Source of the DNA: Lysinibacillus cavernae | GTDB lineage: Bacteria; Bacillota; Bacilli; Bacillales_A; Planococcaceae | DNA length: 64,000 bases | Assembly (NCBI RefSeq): GCF_009724685.1 | Contig: NZ_WMEF01000003.1 | Coordinates: forward strand, 434,001-498,000 | Direction: 5' to 3' | Shown here: one piece after another, positions 1 to 10,256 of the stretch | Position numbering within the stretch: the first letter of the stretch is position 1 | How the letters are laid out: every line of letters begins with the position of its first letter | Made by a program: the position numbers and the translations under genes | Notes under the pieces: model-generated | What the model was told of the DNA's origin: nothing | Databases searched by the model: none | The model's input: the letters and a program-made list of their open reading frames with translations, nothing else

Positions 1-16
1 TAAGAACTCATTCAAA

Positions 17-59
17 ATAAAAAAAGCGCAACACACTTATTATGAAACAGGTTGCGCTT
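17..59 (-). terminator. Terminator after comN
   Basis: Inverted repeat AAGCGCAAC / GTTGCGCTT with an 18-nt loop. On the minus strand it is followed by a T run, so it ends the comN transcript. Confidence 0.8.
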
Positions 60-119
60 GGTGTCAATTCAACACATATAGGATTCTTTGAATTCTTGTA
101 AAATTTGACACATTATTCA

Positions 120-428
120 TTACGTTCTGACTGGACCAAGGAGTAATTGCAATTCTTCAGTATTAACTTCTTCAAACCAATTATTACTTTGTAAAAACTC
201 TACTTGATTAAATGAGACGATATCTGATGGTGATACCGCAAAAATGGTAGAAATAACTTCGTGTAAACGTAGCTGTTCGATTTTCTTTTTACGCCATTTT
301 TTTTCAATACAGTAGCGCCAAAGTTCCTCCGCTGTAATAGCATCGTATTGAAAATGCCTGAACTCTGCTATCTTACTATCAATTGCCGGACGAATTTTTT
401 CAAATAGTTGCTCATATTGCATACTCAT
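120..428 (-). CDS. comN: Post-transcriptional regulator ComN family
   Basis: A 102-aa soluble protein that fits the ComN (YrzD) family by size, sequence character and place beside spoVB. In B. subtilis ComN acts post-transcriptionally on the comE late-competence operon; that role is transferred from the family, not shown here. The ATG has a GGAGATGATTCAAA ribosome site. It is divergent from spoVB and closed by a terminator about 60 nt downstream. No catalytic motif is expected or seen. Family assignment is good; function in this organism is inferred. Confidence 0.75.
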   Translation of the reverse strand: MSMQYEQLFEKIRPAIDSKIAEFRHFQYDAITAEELWRYCIEKKWRKKKIEQLRLHEVISTIFAVSPSDIVSFNQVEFLQSNNWFEEVNTEELQLLLGPVRT

Positions 429-471
429 TTTGAATCATCTCCAATCAAAGTCGTAACGTAAGACATGTTTG

Positions 472-479
472 CATACAAA
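472..479 (+). promoter_or_regulatory. Possible sigma-E type -10 for spoVB
   Basis: CATACAAA lies 43 nt before the spoVB start and differs by one base from the mother-cell sigma-E -10 consensus CATACAAT. No clear -35 is visible, so this rests on the -10 and on spoVB being sigma-E controlled in B. subtilis. Confidence 0.3.
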
Positions 480-521
480 TAGTGTAAATGAATTTTTGCG
501 GCTTGAGAAGGGACGGATGGC

Positions 522-2039
522 ATGAGTTCTTTTGTACGAGGTACATTATTTTTAATGTTTGTGATTTTTTTATCTAAACTTTTTGGCTTCTTTTATAGAA
601 TGCAATTTATGCGTATTGCTGGTGAAGAGGCTGTCGGCATTTATATGACCGTCTATCCAGCTTTTATTTTCTTCATCTCACTCATTCAACTTGGACTACC
701 TATCGCTGTAGCTAAAATAGTGGCTGAATTACTAGCAAAAAATAAACGTGATGGTATCTTTGGTGTCATGCGTACTGCCATTCTTTGGTCTTTCATTGGC
801 ATGATCGTTTTTATGCCACTTGTTGCACTCACAATACCATATATTTCGACGACGCTATTACATAATGAACAGACAACATTTACGCTATGGATTGCACTCT
901 TCGCTGTACCAGTGTCAGTTGGATCTGGTCTATTACGCGCTTATTTACAAGGTGTGGCTAAAATTACACCAACTGCTTGGGCACAAATGATTGAGCAAGT
1001 TGTACGTATTAGCTTCATTACATTAATGCTTCCTTATGTGGCAAACTATAATAACGCTGCGGTTACAGCCGCTGCTGCAATGGGTATTACCCTTCTTGCA
1101 GAAGTTGTAGCATTCCTCTATTTATGGCTGCATTATTTCGTTTCGAAGAAGAGACTATTGACGCGTAAAACGAAAATCGAAAGCTACCCTGCATCGCCCA
1201 TGCTGCGTATTGCCCTTCCCTCTGCGGGCAGTAAGCTTTTTGGTTCTTTCACTTGGTTTTTAGAACCTATTATCTTTTTAAAAGCTTTAACAGTGGCAGG
1301 TTTAACCGCTTCTGCTGCTACTATTTTATATGGTGTCATCTCTGGTGTTTTAGTGCCATTACTGTTATTTCCAGCGTTTGTGTCAACAGCCTTATCAATT
1401 GTGCTAATTCCAGCTGTTAGTGATGCCGTCGCTCGGCAGCACATCCCGCTGTTACAGGAGCGAATTTCGGTCTCCTTAAGATTATCTTCCTTAGTAGGGT
1501 GCTTTGCTGCTACGTATTTCTTTGTACATGGTGATGAATTAGCCATGAAGCTCTTCCATTTAGATGAAAATCGTGGGTACGTAAAAATTTTAGCCCCTAT
1601 TTTTTATTTTTATTATATTCAAAGCCCTCTTCACTCCATATTGCAGGCAATTGGTGAAGCTAGAGCGGCTATGATGAACTCCATCTATGGTGGACTCGGT
1701 AAATTATTTGTGATGTTTGTACTAGCCTCTCAACCTGGCATACAGGAAAAAGGAGCTGTTGTAGCAATCGGCTTTGGCGTTTTACTGACATCCTTCTTGC
1801 ATATCGCAACAGTTAGACAACGGAAAAACTTGCGTGCAGGCTTCAGAATGTTTGTCGTACCTTATAGTTGCTTTATCGCTGTTTGCGTAGCACAGTATTT
1901 TCTCATGCCCATACTGTCACTACCATTTATTTTGAGCAGCTGTGTCACATTATTTTTACTTTTTTCATTTTTATTAGTTACCAATCAGCTACGAATCACA
2001 GATTTCCGCTACATTAAAAAATTAGCGAAGAAGGTTTAA
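522..2039 (+). CDS. spoVB: Stage V sporulation protein B, lipid II flippase family
   Basis: A 505-aa polytopic membrane protein of the MVF/MATE-like polysaccharide exporter superfamily, with about 12-14 hydrophobic segments from residue 5 to the end. SpoVB proteins are needed for spore cortex synthesis and are thought to flip lipid-linked peptidoglycan precursor into the intermembrane space. The N-terminal part (GEEAVGIYM, residues about 34-42) matches the family's GEEGVGLYM-type motif. The start ATG follows AAGGGACGG. It is the only plus-strand gene in this block, divergent from comN, and its stop overlaps the end of the YetF-type gene by 4 nt tail to tail. Confidence 0.9.
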   Translation: MSSFVRGTLFLMFVIFLSKLFGFFYRMQFMRIAGEEAVGIYMTVYPAFIFFISLIQLGLPIAVAKIVAELLAKNKRDGIFGVMRTAILWSFIGMIVFMPLVALTIPYISTTLLHNEQTTFTLWIALFAVPVSVGSGLLRAYLQGVAKITPTAWAQMIEQVVRISFITLMLPYVANYNNAAVTAAAAMGITLLAEVVAFLYLWLHYFVSKKRLLTRKTKIESYPASPMLRIALPSAGSKLFGSFTWFLEPIIFLKALTVAGLTASAATILYGVISGVLVPLLLFPAFVSTALSIVLIPAVSDAVARQHIPLLQERISVSLRLSSLVGCFAATYFFVHGDELAMKLFHLDENRGYVKILAPIFYFYYIQSPLHSILQAIGEARAAMMNSIYGGLGKLFVMFVLASQPGIQEKGAVVAIGFGVLLTSFLHIATVRQRKNLRAGFRMFVVPYSCFIAVCVAQYFLMPILSLPFILSSCVTLFLLFSFLLVTNQLRITDFRYIKKLAKKV

Positions 2040-2671
2040 GATTCTTTTAATTGGATGTGTAGCTTATTGTCTTCCCAAATACAAAAAAATACCGTTTCAC
2101 TGTTAGTAATATTATTTTTAGCAAGCTCACCCATTAACCATTCCACATCTTTATGCATGGTTATTAAATGCCTTTCCTGAATATCACCGTCGATAATCAG
2201 TGGATAGACAAAGGCTTTTTCATCTTTTTTGTAGACGGAAAGATTGCCTGACGGCTCTAAATATGCAAATGCAACATCTGTCACAGAGGCAATGCCATTT
2301 TCTCGTAATTGCTGACATAAATCATCTAAATTATAGCGGTGTTTTCGCATTTCACTCTCTAAAATAACACCGTCTTTTACTAATAAAGCTGGGTCACCAT
2401 CGACTAAATCACGTATTCTCTTGTACTTCAACGATAAAAAAGCACTTAATATTTGAATAAAGAGCAAAATGATAATGGGTAGTATGGCATTAAAGAGAGG
2501 ATTTTTAAAATCATCTAGCGCAAAAGCAGCAACTTCTGCAATTAACACGAAAACAACCAAATCGATGACCGATAATTCACCTACTTCTCGTTTACCCATT
2601 AAGCGGAATACGATGATGATAAACACATATAAAAAACAAGTTCTAAAAATTATATGGAAATATTCTTCCAT
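2036..2671 (-). CDS. DUF421 (YetF/YrbG-type) membrane protein
   Basis: About 211 aa. Three hydrophobic segments fill residues 5-75, followed by a soluble domain containing the family's LMGKREVGELSVIDLV-type stretch near residue 25 and a later DGDPALLVKDG stretch. This is the YetF/DUF421 family; some members affect spore germination receptors, but no function can be assigned from sequence. I use the ATG at 2671, six bases after GGGGGTG, because the ATG 15 nt upstream overlaps that site. B. subtilis has a member (YrbG) at the same place beside spoVB and yajC. Confidence 0.8.
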   Translation of the reverse strand: MEEYFHIIFRTCFLYVFIIIVFRLMGKREVGELSVIDLVVFVLIAEVAAFALDDFKNPLFNAILPIIILLFIQILSAFLSLKYKRIRDLVDGDPALLVKDGVILESEMRKHRYNLDDLCQQLRENGIASVTDVAFAYLEPSGNLSVYKKDEKAFVYPLIIDGDIQERHLITMHKDVEWLMGELAKNNITNSETVFFCIWEDNKLHIQLKES

Positions 2672-2979
2672 AAAAAACACCCCCATACTATCAAGGTGAC
2701 CTTACTTATTGTTTTTTATACAATATGTTGCCAACAACATTCCGCTCATTAAAGGAATAGTCTCTACTTGTTCGTACACAATAACAAAGAGCAAATGCTA
2801 AACTGTGACCTACTGTAAGCGGACTTAATACTGGTACGGAGTTCATTCATAAAAATAAAAAAGGTAAGCTCGAAAGTAACATCAATGAAGAGGTAATGTT
2901 TCTCTTACTGCTTTCATCGAAAATTGAAAAAGACTTACAACATAGCTATTGCCTATTGTAAGCCTTTTCTCTTTAGTTA
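2672..2979. other. Intergenic gap before DUF421 gene
   Basis: About 308 bases. It contains the yajC terminator at its low end and an upstream region for the DUF421 gene. Several short imperfect palindromes lie at about 2860-2925. I see no convincing small gene or known RNA. Confidence 0.5.
2928..2967 (-). terminator. Terminator after yajC
   Basis: Inverted repeat CTTACAA / TTGTAAG with a 15-nt loop, followed by a T run on the minus strand just after the yajC stop. Confidence 0.75.
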
Positions 2980-3243
2980 CTAATTGTCATTGACAACTCG
3001 TCCAATTGCTTGACGATCAAATTTCACACGAACATTGTCAGCGATTTTCAATGTTATTGCAGTGTCCTCAATAGCATCAATGACACCATGTAGACCACCG
3101 ATTGTAATGACTTTATCTCCACGTTGCAAACTACTTTGCATATTTTGTGTTTGCTGCTGTCTTTTTTTAGCTGGGCGGATTAAGATAAACCACATTGCAA
3201 CGAACATTAATAATATTGGTGCTAATCCTAATAATTGATCCAT
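2980..3243 (-). CDS. yajC: Preprotein translocase subunit YajC
   Basis: 87 aa: one N-terminal membrane helix (residues about 5-22, ending IRPAKKRQQQ) and a small basic/soluble domain with the family's GDKVITIGGLHGVI signature. YajC associates with SecDF and supports Sec-dependent export; it is not essential in most bacteria. The open frame extends upstream, but homology begins at MDQLLG, so the start is the ATG at 3243, after a run of G (AAAGGGGG). It sits next to tgt as in B. subtilis (yrbF). Confidence 0.9.
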   Translation of the reverse strand: MDQLLGLAPILLMFVAMWFILIRPAKKRQQQTQNMQSSLQRGDKVITIGGLHGVIDAIEDTAITLKIADNVRVKFDRQAIGRVVNDN

Positions 3244-3566
3244 AATACATCTTGCCCCCTTTCCAAATCTCACTTTTTTAGTATAGACCATTCCAGCAAT
3301 AAAAAGCGATGGGCAAGCCCAAAAATTTTCTCTATTGCTAATTATTTTTTCTATGATTGACAATATTTTGCTAGAAATATTCACTTTTTACAAAGATTTG
3401 AATGTTTTTGCAAAGCTATTGCCATTGTAAAAGGACATTAGGGAGTGCCAAATGTCCTTTTTTATCTTTGAAAAGGAACTGTTAAAGCATTCTCGAAAAA
3501 ACCTGTACGCATTGTTTATTTGCGCGAAAGCAAAATGTCAGCTGCAATGACGCCGATGCGTAATGA
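3244..3566. other. Intergenic gap between tgt and yajC
   Basis: About 323 bases. It holds a hairpin with flanking A and T runs at 3429-3463 and presumably the yajC promoter. The stretch 3480-3566 shows nothing I can name. Confidence 0.5.
3429..3463 (-). terminator. Terminator after tgt
   Basis: Perfect stem AAAAGGACATT / AATGTCCTTTT with an 11-nt loop and T runs on both strands. It lies about 100 nt past the tgt stop. Confidence 0.7.
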
Positions 3567-4730
<1,164 letters not shown>

Positions 4731-4769
4731 TTATCTGAAGTAAAAACAGTACTCCGATTTTATCCTCTA

Positions 4770-5810
4770 TTATTTTTTCGGACGTATAAACATCGCATCG
4801 CCAAAACTAAAGAAGCGATATTTTTCCTCTACAGCTTGCTGATAGGCGCTTAAAATTGATTCTCGCGTAGCTAGCGTACTAACAAGCATCACAAGGGTTG
4901 ATTTTGGTAAATGGAAGTTTGTGATTAAACCATCCACCACTGTAAAGTTGTAGCCTGGATAAATAAAAATAGACGTCCACCCTTGTTCCGCTCGCACCTC
5001 ACCCTCATATTTAGAGCCAATCGTCTCCAAAGTACGTGTAGAGGTTGTTCCAACAGCTATCACCTTACCACCGTTACGCTTTACTCGATTAATCGTATCT
5101 GCTGCTTCTTCAGTAACACTATAGAATTCAGCATGCATTTCGTGGTTTTCAATAGAATCTACACTGACAGGGCGGAAAGTGCCAAGACCCACATGTAATG
5201 TGATAAAGACCACTTCAACACCTTTAGCTTTTACCTGCTCTAATAATTGCTCCGTGAAATGCAGTCCTGCTGTTGGAGCTGCAGCTGAGCCACGCTCTTT
5301 GGCATAAACCGTTTGGTAGCGATCCTTGTCCTCTAGTTTTTCACGAATATACGGAGGTAAAGGCATTTCACCAAGTTGCTCTAATATTTCATAAAAAATT
5401 CCATCGTAATGAAATTCGAATGTACGTCCTCCATGTTCAAGCTCACCTGTACAAGTAGCTGTTAATAAACCATCACCAAATGTGATGACTGTCCCTACTT
5501 TGACACGCTTTGCTGGTTTTACAAGTGTTTCCCACTCATCTGTACCAGCTAATTGCTTTAATAACAATACTTCTATATGTGCGCCTGTTTCTTCTTTCAC
5601 ACCCATTAAGCGAGCAGGTAAGACTCTTGTATCATTAAGTACAAGACAATCCCCAGCATGTAGCTCATCTAAAACATGAGCAAAATGGTGGTGCTCTACT
5701 TCATTGGAGCCAGGTGTCACGACCATTAATCGACTCGCAGTACGATCGACTAGCGGCGTTTGAGCAATAAGCTCCTCTGGTAATTCAAAATCAAAATCTT
5801 CTACACGCAT
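4770..5810 (-). CDS. queA: S-adenosylmethionine:tRNA ribosyltransferase-isomerase
   Basis: 346 aa, full length. QueA moves the ribosyl part of S-adenosylmethionine onto preQ1 in tRNA to give epoxyqueuosine. Family signatures visible include the N-terminal [26 protein letters not shown] and the [10 protein letters not shown] motif near residue 175. The start ATG follows GGAAG. The gene lies 17 nt from ruvB and 57 nt upstream of tgt, within a ruvA-ruvB-queA-tgt run. Confidence 0.97.
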   Translation of the reverse strand: MRVEDFDFELPEELIAQTPLVDRTASRLMVVTPGSNEVEHHHFAHVLDELHAGDCLVLNDTRVLPARLMGVKEETGAHIEVLLLKQLAGTDEWETLVKPAKRVKVGTVITFGDGLLTATCTGELEHGGRTFEFHYDGIFYEILEQLGEMPLPPYIREKLEDKDRYQTVYAKERGSAAAPTAGLHFTEQLLEQVKAKGVEVVFITLHVGLGTFRPVSVDSIENHEMHAEFYSVTEEAADTINRVKRNGGKVIAVGTTSTRTLETIGSKYEGEVRAEQGWTSIFIYPGYNFTVVDGLITNFHLPKSTLVMLVSTLATRESILSAYQQAVEEKYRFFSFGDAMFIRPKK

Positions 5811-5827
5811 GAAAAAAACTTCCTTCT

Positions 5828-6832
5828 TTATGTTTGTTGGGGATACTCATATCCAAAATGTTCGTAGGCTAAATGTGTGGCTACTCTTCCTCGTGGTGTA
5901 CGTTGAATAAGGCCAATTTGCATCAAATAAGGCTCGTATACATCCTCTATCGTAACCCGTTCCTCACCAATCGATGCAGCAAGTGTATCTAAGCCCACTG
6001 GACCTCCTTGGAAGCGCTCAATCATGTTGGTTACAAGTTTATGGTCAATATGATCAAGTCCTCTAGGGTCGACTTGTAACAGTTCTAACGCTTGCTGTGC
6101 AAGACCCTCCGTTATCATACCATCTCCAAGCACTTGTGCATAATCTCGTACTCGTTTCAATAGACGATTAGCTATTCGAGGTGTTCCACGTGAACGTCTT
6201 GCTATTTCCTGTGCGGCTACTTGCTCAATTTCTACATCAAATAACTGGGCACTTCGAACAACAATTTCAGCCAGTGAACGATCATCATAATACTCTAAAC
6301 GTAGTAAAACACCAAAGCGATCCCTTAAAGGGGCTGATAAGGCGCCAGCTCTTGTTGTAGCACCTACAAGGGTAAAGGGAGGCAAATCAAGTCGGACAGA
6401 ACGTGCTTCAGGACCTTTCCCAACCACAATATCTAAACAGAAGTCCTCCATTGCTGGATATAACACTTCTTCTATGGCACGGGGGAGTCGATGAATTTCA
6501 TCAATAAATAAAACGTCTCCAGGCTCTAGTGAACTTAAAATAGCTGCTAAATCTCCTGGACGTTCAATCGCAGGACCACTTGTCATGCGCACATTGACAT
6601 TCATCTCATTAGCTATAACAGCAGCTAATGTCGTTTTACCAAGTCCCGGAGGTCCATATAACAGCACATGATCTAAACTTTCTTGACGAAGCTTTGCTGC
6701 TTCAATGAATATTTGTAAATTTTCCTTTACTTTATGTTGCCCAATATACTGCGCTAACCTTTGAGGACGTAAAGATAATTCAAATTGCTCATCATAGCTA
6801 CCTGCCTCACTTGCCATCATACGTTCAGACAT
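5828..6832 (-). CDS. ruvB: Holliday junction branch migration ATPase RuvB
   Basis: 334 aa AAA+ motor that drives branch migration with RuvA. Walker [10 protein letters not shown] (residues about 60-68), Walker B DEIHRL (about 111-116), sensor GATTRAG, arginine-finger region APLRDRFG, and a C-terminal winged-helix DNA-binding domain ending [14 protein letters not shown]. Start ATG follows AAGGAGGGAAGGTGC. It is 18 nt from the ruvA stop, so both subunits are made from one message. Confidence 0.98.
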   Translation of the reverse strand: MSERMMASEAGSYDEQFELSLRPQRLAQYIGQHKVKENLQIFIEAAKLRQESLDHVLLYGPPGLGKTTLAAVIANEMNVNVRMTSGPAIERPGDLAAILSSLEPGDVLFIDEIHRLPRAIEEVLYPAMEDFCLDIVVGKGPEARSVRLDLPPFTLVGATTRAGALSAPLRDRFGVLLRLEYYDDRSLAEIVVRSAQLFDVEIEQVAAQEIARRSRGTPRIANRLLKRVRDYAQVLGDGMITEGLAQQALELLQVDPRGLDHIDHKLVTNMIERFQGGPVGLDTLAASIGEERVTIEDVYEPYLMQIGLIQRTPRGRVATHLAYEHFGYEYPQQT

Positions 6833-6850
6833 GCACCTTCCCTCCTTTCC

Positions 6851-7471
6851 TTATTTTAATTTTAGAAGTAGTTGCAGTGCTTGTTTCATAAAGGCATCTG
6901 TCGTTTCAAGCTTATCATTGTCTTCAAGTTGTGGACGAATTTTTCCGAGCTCTTTTTCAGAATAACCAAGTGCCATTAAGGCAAGTATTGCTTCTTCTAG
7001 TTCATGTTTATATGGGTTAACACCGAACAACGGTAGCTCATCTTCTGTACTAGGTAACTCAATTGTATCTAATAACGAGCCTAGCTTGCCCTTCAAATCT
7101 AGTATCATTTGACGAGCGGTTTTTTTTCCGACTCCAGGGAACTTTACTAGAAACGCTTCGTCTTCCCGTTCGATTGCACTAATAACCTGTTGCGGGTTGC
7201 CAGTAGCTAAAATTGCTAGTGCCCCTTTTGGTCCTATTCCAGACACTAAAATTAGCTTACGGAATAGCTCACGTTGATCTAAATTAGGGAAACCATATAA
7301 TACTTGGGCATCCTCTCGTACATGCAAATGAACATAAATCTGTTGTCCAAGGGCAGATGTTCGAAACGCAAACGGATTGGGTGTATTTAGTTGCCAGCCA
7401 ATGCCCTGTTGTTCTAGCACAATAAATTCAGGTGTAATACGAGTAATTTGTCCTTTTAAATAATCATACAT
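6851..7471 (-). CDS. ruvA: Holliday junction DNA helicase subunit RuvA
   Basis: 206 aa. RuvA tetramers bind the four-way junction and load RuvB. The N-terminal OB fold (residues 1-65), two helix-hairpin-helix motifs (VSGIGPKGALAIL near residue 75 and FPGVGKKTARQMI near 110) and the small C-terminal RuvB-contact domain (from about 150) are all visible. It heads the ruvA-ruvB-queA-tgt run. The bofC gene that follows ruvA in B. subtilis is not present here. Confidence 0.97.
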   Translation of the reverse strand: MYDYLKGQITRITPEFIVLEQQGIGWQLNTPNPFAFRTSALGQQIYVHLHVREDAQVLYGFPNLDQRELFRKLILVSGIGPKGALAILATGNPQQVISAIEREDEAFLVKFPGVGKKTARQMILDLKGKLGSLLDTIELPSTEDELPLFGVNPYKHELEEAILALMALGYSEKELGKIRPQLEDNDKLETTDAFMKQALQLLLKLK

Positions 7472-7561
7472 CTATATTCCCTCACAATCATCGTCTTCGA
7501 TTATAGCATATAGCGAACGAATGCTCGACAAAAAGTAAAGTCAAATGCAGCGTTCACAGAC

Positions 7562-7589
7562 AAAAATGACCGTCAAATGACGGTCATTT
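7562..7589 (-). terminator. Terminator overlapping the kinase gene's stop
   Basis: Perfect 12-bp stem AAATGACCGTCA / TGACGGTCATTT with a 2-nt loop. The 5' arm contains the final codon and TGA stop of the phosphotransferase gene. Confidence 0.8.
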
Positions 7590-8438
7590 CTTTACAAATC
7601 TATCAATATCGTACCACAGTTTTGGCCAATAGGTGAGGGCTCGTTTTGTAAATGGCACTAAATAATCTAAAAATACTAGCTGTTGCTCTAATGGTAAATC
7701 CACTGCAAAAAGCCATTCACGTAATAACTCATTCGGATATTTCAAACGATGGAGTTTTCTTTTATCCAATCGCTTTAGCTCAGGTAACTCTGCGAAAACC
7801 TTGCCAATATCATAATCGACAGCAGGCAATACGCGATGCAACCATAAAATATATTCGTCATCTGCTTCACCAAGGTGCGCTAAATCAAAATCTATTAAAC
7901 GTAATAATCCATCAGAGCACCATAAAAAGTTATGATGAACAACATCCCCATGTAATAGTGTAATCTCTTTTTCTGGTGCATCCTCCATCGCAATCAGCTG
8001 TAGTGATTTTTCACTATAATGCACGATTTGATCGATTTCCTCTTTCGTTAAAAATGTTCGAATCTCATTTCTTCTACTTTTAAAACGCATATGACGCATT
8101 TGCCATTTTAAAAGCTGTGAATAGGTATGCAAGCCCGACACTCGCTGCCAAGCAATTTTTTTATGTGTGTCATGTAAAGCTATTAATAACTCCAGAGATT
8201 CCTTGCGATCTTTTTTATGTGCAAAGTTAGCACCGTGGCTTCCTTCTTGCCATACTTGCACAATTAACTGCTCATCATCACTCTGGACTAAAGGTAAGAT
8301 AAGAGAAGGCTCCATACGTCCTAACTGGCGATGAATAGTTCTCACCTTCTCCGCAATTTCCACTTGCTTCGCTCGTTTGACAAAATAATGATTCGATTGA
8401 TACTTATATTTCCAAATATTTGACTTTACCTCTTCCAC
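7584..8438 (-). CDS. Phosphotransferase/kinase-fold protein (CotS/YsxE-like)
   Basis: 284 aa with the aminoglycoside-phosphotransferase kinase fold. LLHGDVVHHNFLW (near residue 162) gives the catalytic HGD...N loop and LIDFDLAHLG (near 182) the metal-binding IDFD. The glycine-rich N-terminal loop is weak, as in spore-coat kinases of the CotS/YsxE type. It starts 13 nt after the LysM coat gene, so the two are probably one operon. In B. subtilis the comparable pair is spoVID-ysxE near hemL, so the partner gene differs here. Substrate unknown; a coat role is inferred from context only. Confidence 0.7.
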   Translation of the reverse strand: MEEVKSNIWKYKYQSNHYFVKRAKQVEIAEKVRTIHRQLGRMEPSLILPLVQSDDEQLIVQVWQEGSHGANFAHKKDRKESLELLIALHDTHKKIAWQRVSGLHTYSQLLKWQMRHMRFKSRRNEIRTFLTKEEIDQIVHYSEKSLQLIAMEDAPEKEITLLHGDVVHHNFLWCSDGLLRLIDFDLAHLGEADDEYILWLHRVLPAVDYDIGKVFAELPELKRLDKRKLHRLKYPNELLREWLFAVDLPLEQQLVFLDYLVPFTKRALTYWPKLWYDIDRFVKK

Positions 8439-8451
8439 AATATACGCTTTT

Positions 8452-9489
8452 TCACCATCGATAAGGCGTCATCCCGCCTGGGAAATAGTGCGGTGACATC
8501 CATGGTCCTACATTCGATGGACATGGTGGTGGACAATGTGTCGGACATGGGGGCGGCGGACAATGACAAGGATCCATTTGCCAAGTTGGCATCATCATTG
8601 GTTGTGTATTACAGCCACATGATTGACCCATGTTCATGTCAGGCATCATCATCGGTTGTGTACCACAGCCACATGATTGACCCATGTTCATATCAGGCAT
8701 CATATCATATTGTGGCTTCATTTGATGATCATGTGTATGGAAGAACGGTGATGTGGACTCTAAAAAGTCTTCCATCCCTCCAACTTTATGATCCGGCATA
8801 TCACAGGACATTGGTTGTTGTGGCATCGTATAATGCTCGACCTGTGGTTGCATTGGCATTGGCCACCACATTTGATGATGATAGATCGGCTGGTGGCAAC
8901 TAGAGCAATGTGGTACAACAGGCATTTGTGGCATGATATGCATTGGTGGTTGTTGTGGTGCTGGGTGTGGCATTGGCATTGGCTTCGGTTTAGCTACAGG
9001 TGGTGGTGGTGGTGGCGGTGCTGGTTGTATTTGCACTGGTGGTGGTGTGACTGTTTGTTCTATTTGTGGCATGACCACTTGTTGGTGCCAATTCATTTCC
9101 ACAGGCTGCGGTACCCACATCGGTTGTTGTGGCATCTGCATCGGCATTGGCATCGGTATTGGTATCGGAATCATTTGTGGTTCTGGCATTGGCATAGGAG
9201 CTGGTGGTACAATTTGCGGTGGTGGCATCGGTCGCTGCACCTCTTTTTTAGGGCTTTCCTTTGTCGGTGTCTCCTTATGCACTTGTGTTTCCTTTTTCGG
9301 CATTTCTTTATGTGACTCTCTATGCGGCTCTTTGTTTATTTTTTCAGGCAATATAATTTCCATGCCTGGGACAATATAATCTGGGTTGGCAAGATGGACA
9401 TTGAGCCGCTTCAAATCTTCAAACGAGATGCCGTACTCTTTCGCAATCTTCCACAATGTGTCTCCCTTTTGAACAATATGAATACGCAA
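8452..9489 (-). CDS. safA: SafA-like LysM spore coat assembly protein
   Basis: 345 aa. Residues 1-50 are a LysM domain (IHIVQKGDTLWKIAKEYG ... NPDYIVPGMEIILP), nearly the N-terminus of B. subtilis SafA, which anchors inner coat assembly. A Lys/Glu/Pro linker follows, then a long low-complexity region rich in Met, Pro, Gln and His, then Cys clusters (CSSCHQP, SCGCGTQP, SCGCNTQP, CHCPPPPCPTHCPPPCPS). A 54-bp tandem repeat encodes two copies of a PDMNMGQSCGC unit. I start at TTG 9489, six bases after AAGGGAGG, which aligns with the SafA start. It lies between ruvA and niaR, as safA does in related genomes. Confidence 0.85.
   Translation of the reverse strand: MRIHIVQKGDTLWKIAKEYGISFEDLKRLNVHLANPDYIVPGMEIILPEKINKEPHRESHKEMPKKETQVHKETPTKESPKKEVQRPMPPPQIVPPAPMPMPEPQMIPIPIPMPMPMQMPQQPMWVPQPVEMNWHQQVVMPQIEQTVTPPPVQIQPAPPPPPPPVAKPKPMPMPHPAPQQPPMHIMPQMPVVPHCSSCHQPIYHHQMWWPMPMQPQVEHYTMPQQPMSCDMPDHKVGGMEDFLESTSPFFHTHDHQMKPQYDMMPDMNMGQSCGCGTQPMMMPDMNMGQSCGCNTQPMMMPTWQMDPCHCPPPPCPTHCPPPCPSNVGPWMSPHYFPGGMTPYRW
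8588..8695. repeat. 54-bp tandem repeat inside safA
   Basis: Two adjacent copies starting at 8588 and 8642 differ at only a few bases, and a decayed third copy begins at 8696. The period is a multiple of three, so each unit adds 18 residues with the Ser-Cys-Gly-Cys cluster. Confidence 0.9.
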
Positions 9490-9630
9490 TTTTTTCCTCC
9501 CTTCCTCTCTACGTATCATATGTTCAATGTTTCATTTGGATACAAAAATTTCAGCAAGTTAGAAATGCTTCATGGTACACTAATTTATAAGGAATACGGA
9601 TTCCTTTATTACGAGCAGGGGTGAACTCTT

Positions 9631-10164
9631 ATGAAAAAAATGTTAGGCGAAGAACGCCGACTGCAACTATTAGCGCAATTAAAAAAAAATAAAGCACCTA
9701 TAACCGGAACAGATTTGGCTAAATTCGCCAATGTTTCTAGACAAGTTATCGTCAATGATATGACTTTATTAAAGGCAAGAAATGAGCCCATTATTGCAAC
9801 AAGCCAAGGTTACCTTTACATGCATCAGGAACAATTACAGCAAACTGTTGAACGCACACTACCTTGCTTGCATACCTCAGATCAAACTGAAGACGAATTA
9901 ATGACGATTGTAGATTGCGGTGGTACAGTGAAAAATGTCATTGTTGAGCATCCTATATACGGTGAACTAACTGCTTCTATCATGGTGTCAAACCGCCATG
10001 AGGTGAAACAATTTATCGAACGTGTCAATGATACACAGGCAAATTATTTATCCGCTCTCACTGGTGGCATCCATCTGCATGTGATCACGGCACCTTCTGT
10101 AGAGGTATTAACGTTAATTGAGCAAGCTTTACACAAAAAGGGCTATTTAGTGACAGACCAATAA
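9631..10164 (+). CDS. niaR: Niacin-responsive transcriptional repressor NiaR/NadR (YrxA)
   Basis: 177 aa. Residues about 5-60 form an N-terminal helix-turn-helix (RRLQLLAQLKKNKAPITGTDLAKFANVSRQ, seen in part). The C-terminal 3H domain carries conserved His residues (VEHPIYGEL, ASIMVSNRHEVKQF, GGIHLHVI). Family members repress NAD synthesis or niacin uptake genes when niacin is present. In B. subtilis it is divergent from nadBCA and nifS. Here none of those genes is adjacent, so its targets must lie elsewhere. The ATG follows GGGGTGAACTCTT. It is divergent from safA. Confidence 0.88.
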   Translation: MKKMLGEERRLQLLAQLKKNKAPITGTDLAKFANVSRQVIVNDMTLLKARNEPIIATSQGYLYMHQEQLQQTVERTLPCLHTSDQTEDELMTIVDCGGTVKNVIVEHPIYGELTASIMVSNRHEVKQFIERVNDTQANYLSALTGGIHLHVITAPSVEVLTLIEQALHKKGYLVTDQ

Positions 10165-10170
10165 ATAACA

Positions 10171-10207
10171 AAAGCACCGTAAGAAAAATAACTCCATACG
10201 GTGCTTT
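10171..10207. terminator. Shared terminator between niaR and the DCC gene
   Basis: Perfect 11-bp stem AAAGCACCGTA / TACGGTGCTTT between two convergent genes. T-rich tails on both sides suggest it serves both. Confidence 0.7.
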
Positions 10208-10256
10208 GTTGTCTGTTACGAGTATTGTGCCCTCAAGCGCAAGTAATTCTATCTTA

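Noticed and set aside
1184..1546. 120-aa minus-strand ORF within spoVB
   Set aside because: Antisense shadow of a clear membrane protein gene; no start signals.
8588..8720. CRISPR-like repeat array
   Set aside because: The 54-bp units are directly adjacent with no spacers and code for protein repeats.
8788..9379. Long plus-strand ORFs opposite safA, rich in Trp/His or Gly/Ile/Cys
   Set aside because: They are mirror frames of the Met/Pro-rich repeats of safA. The LysM domain and ribosome site identify the minus strand as coding.
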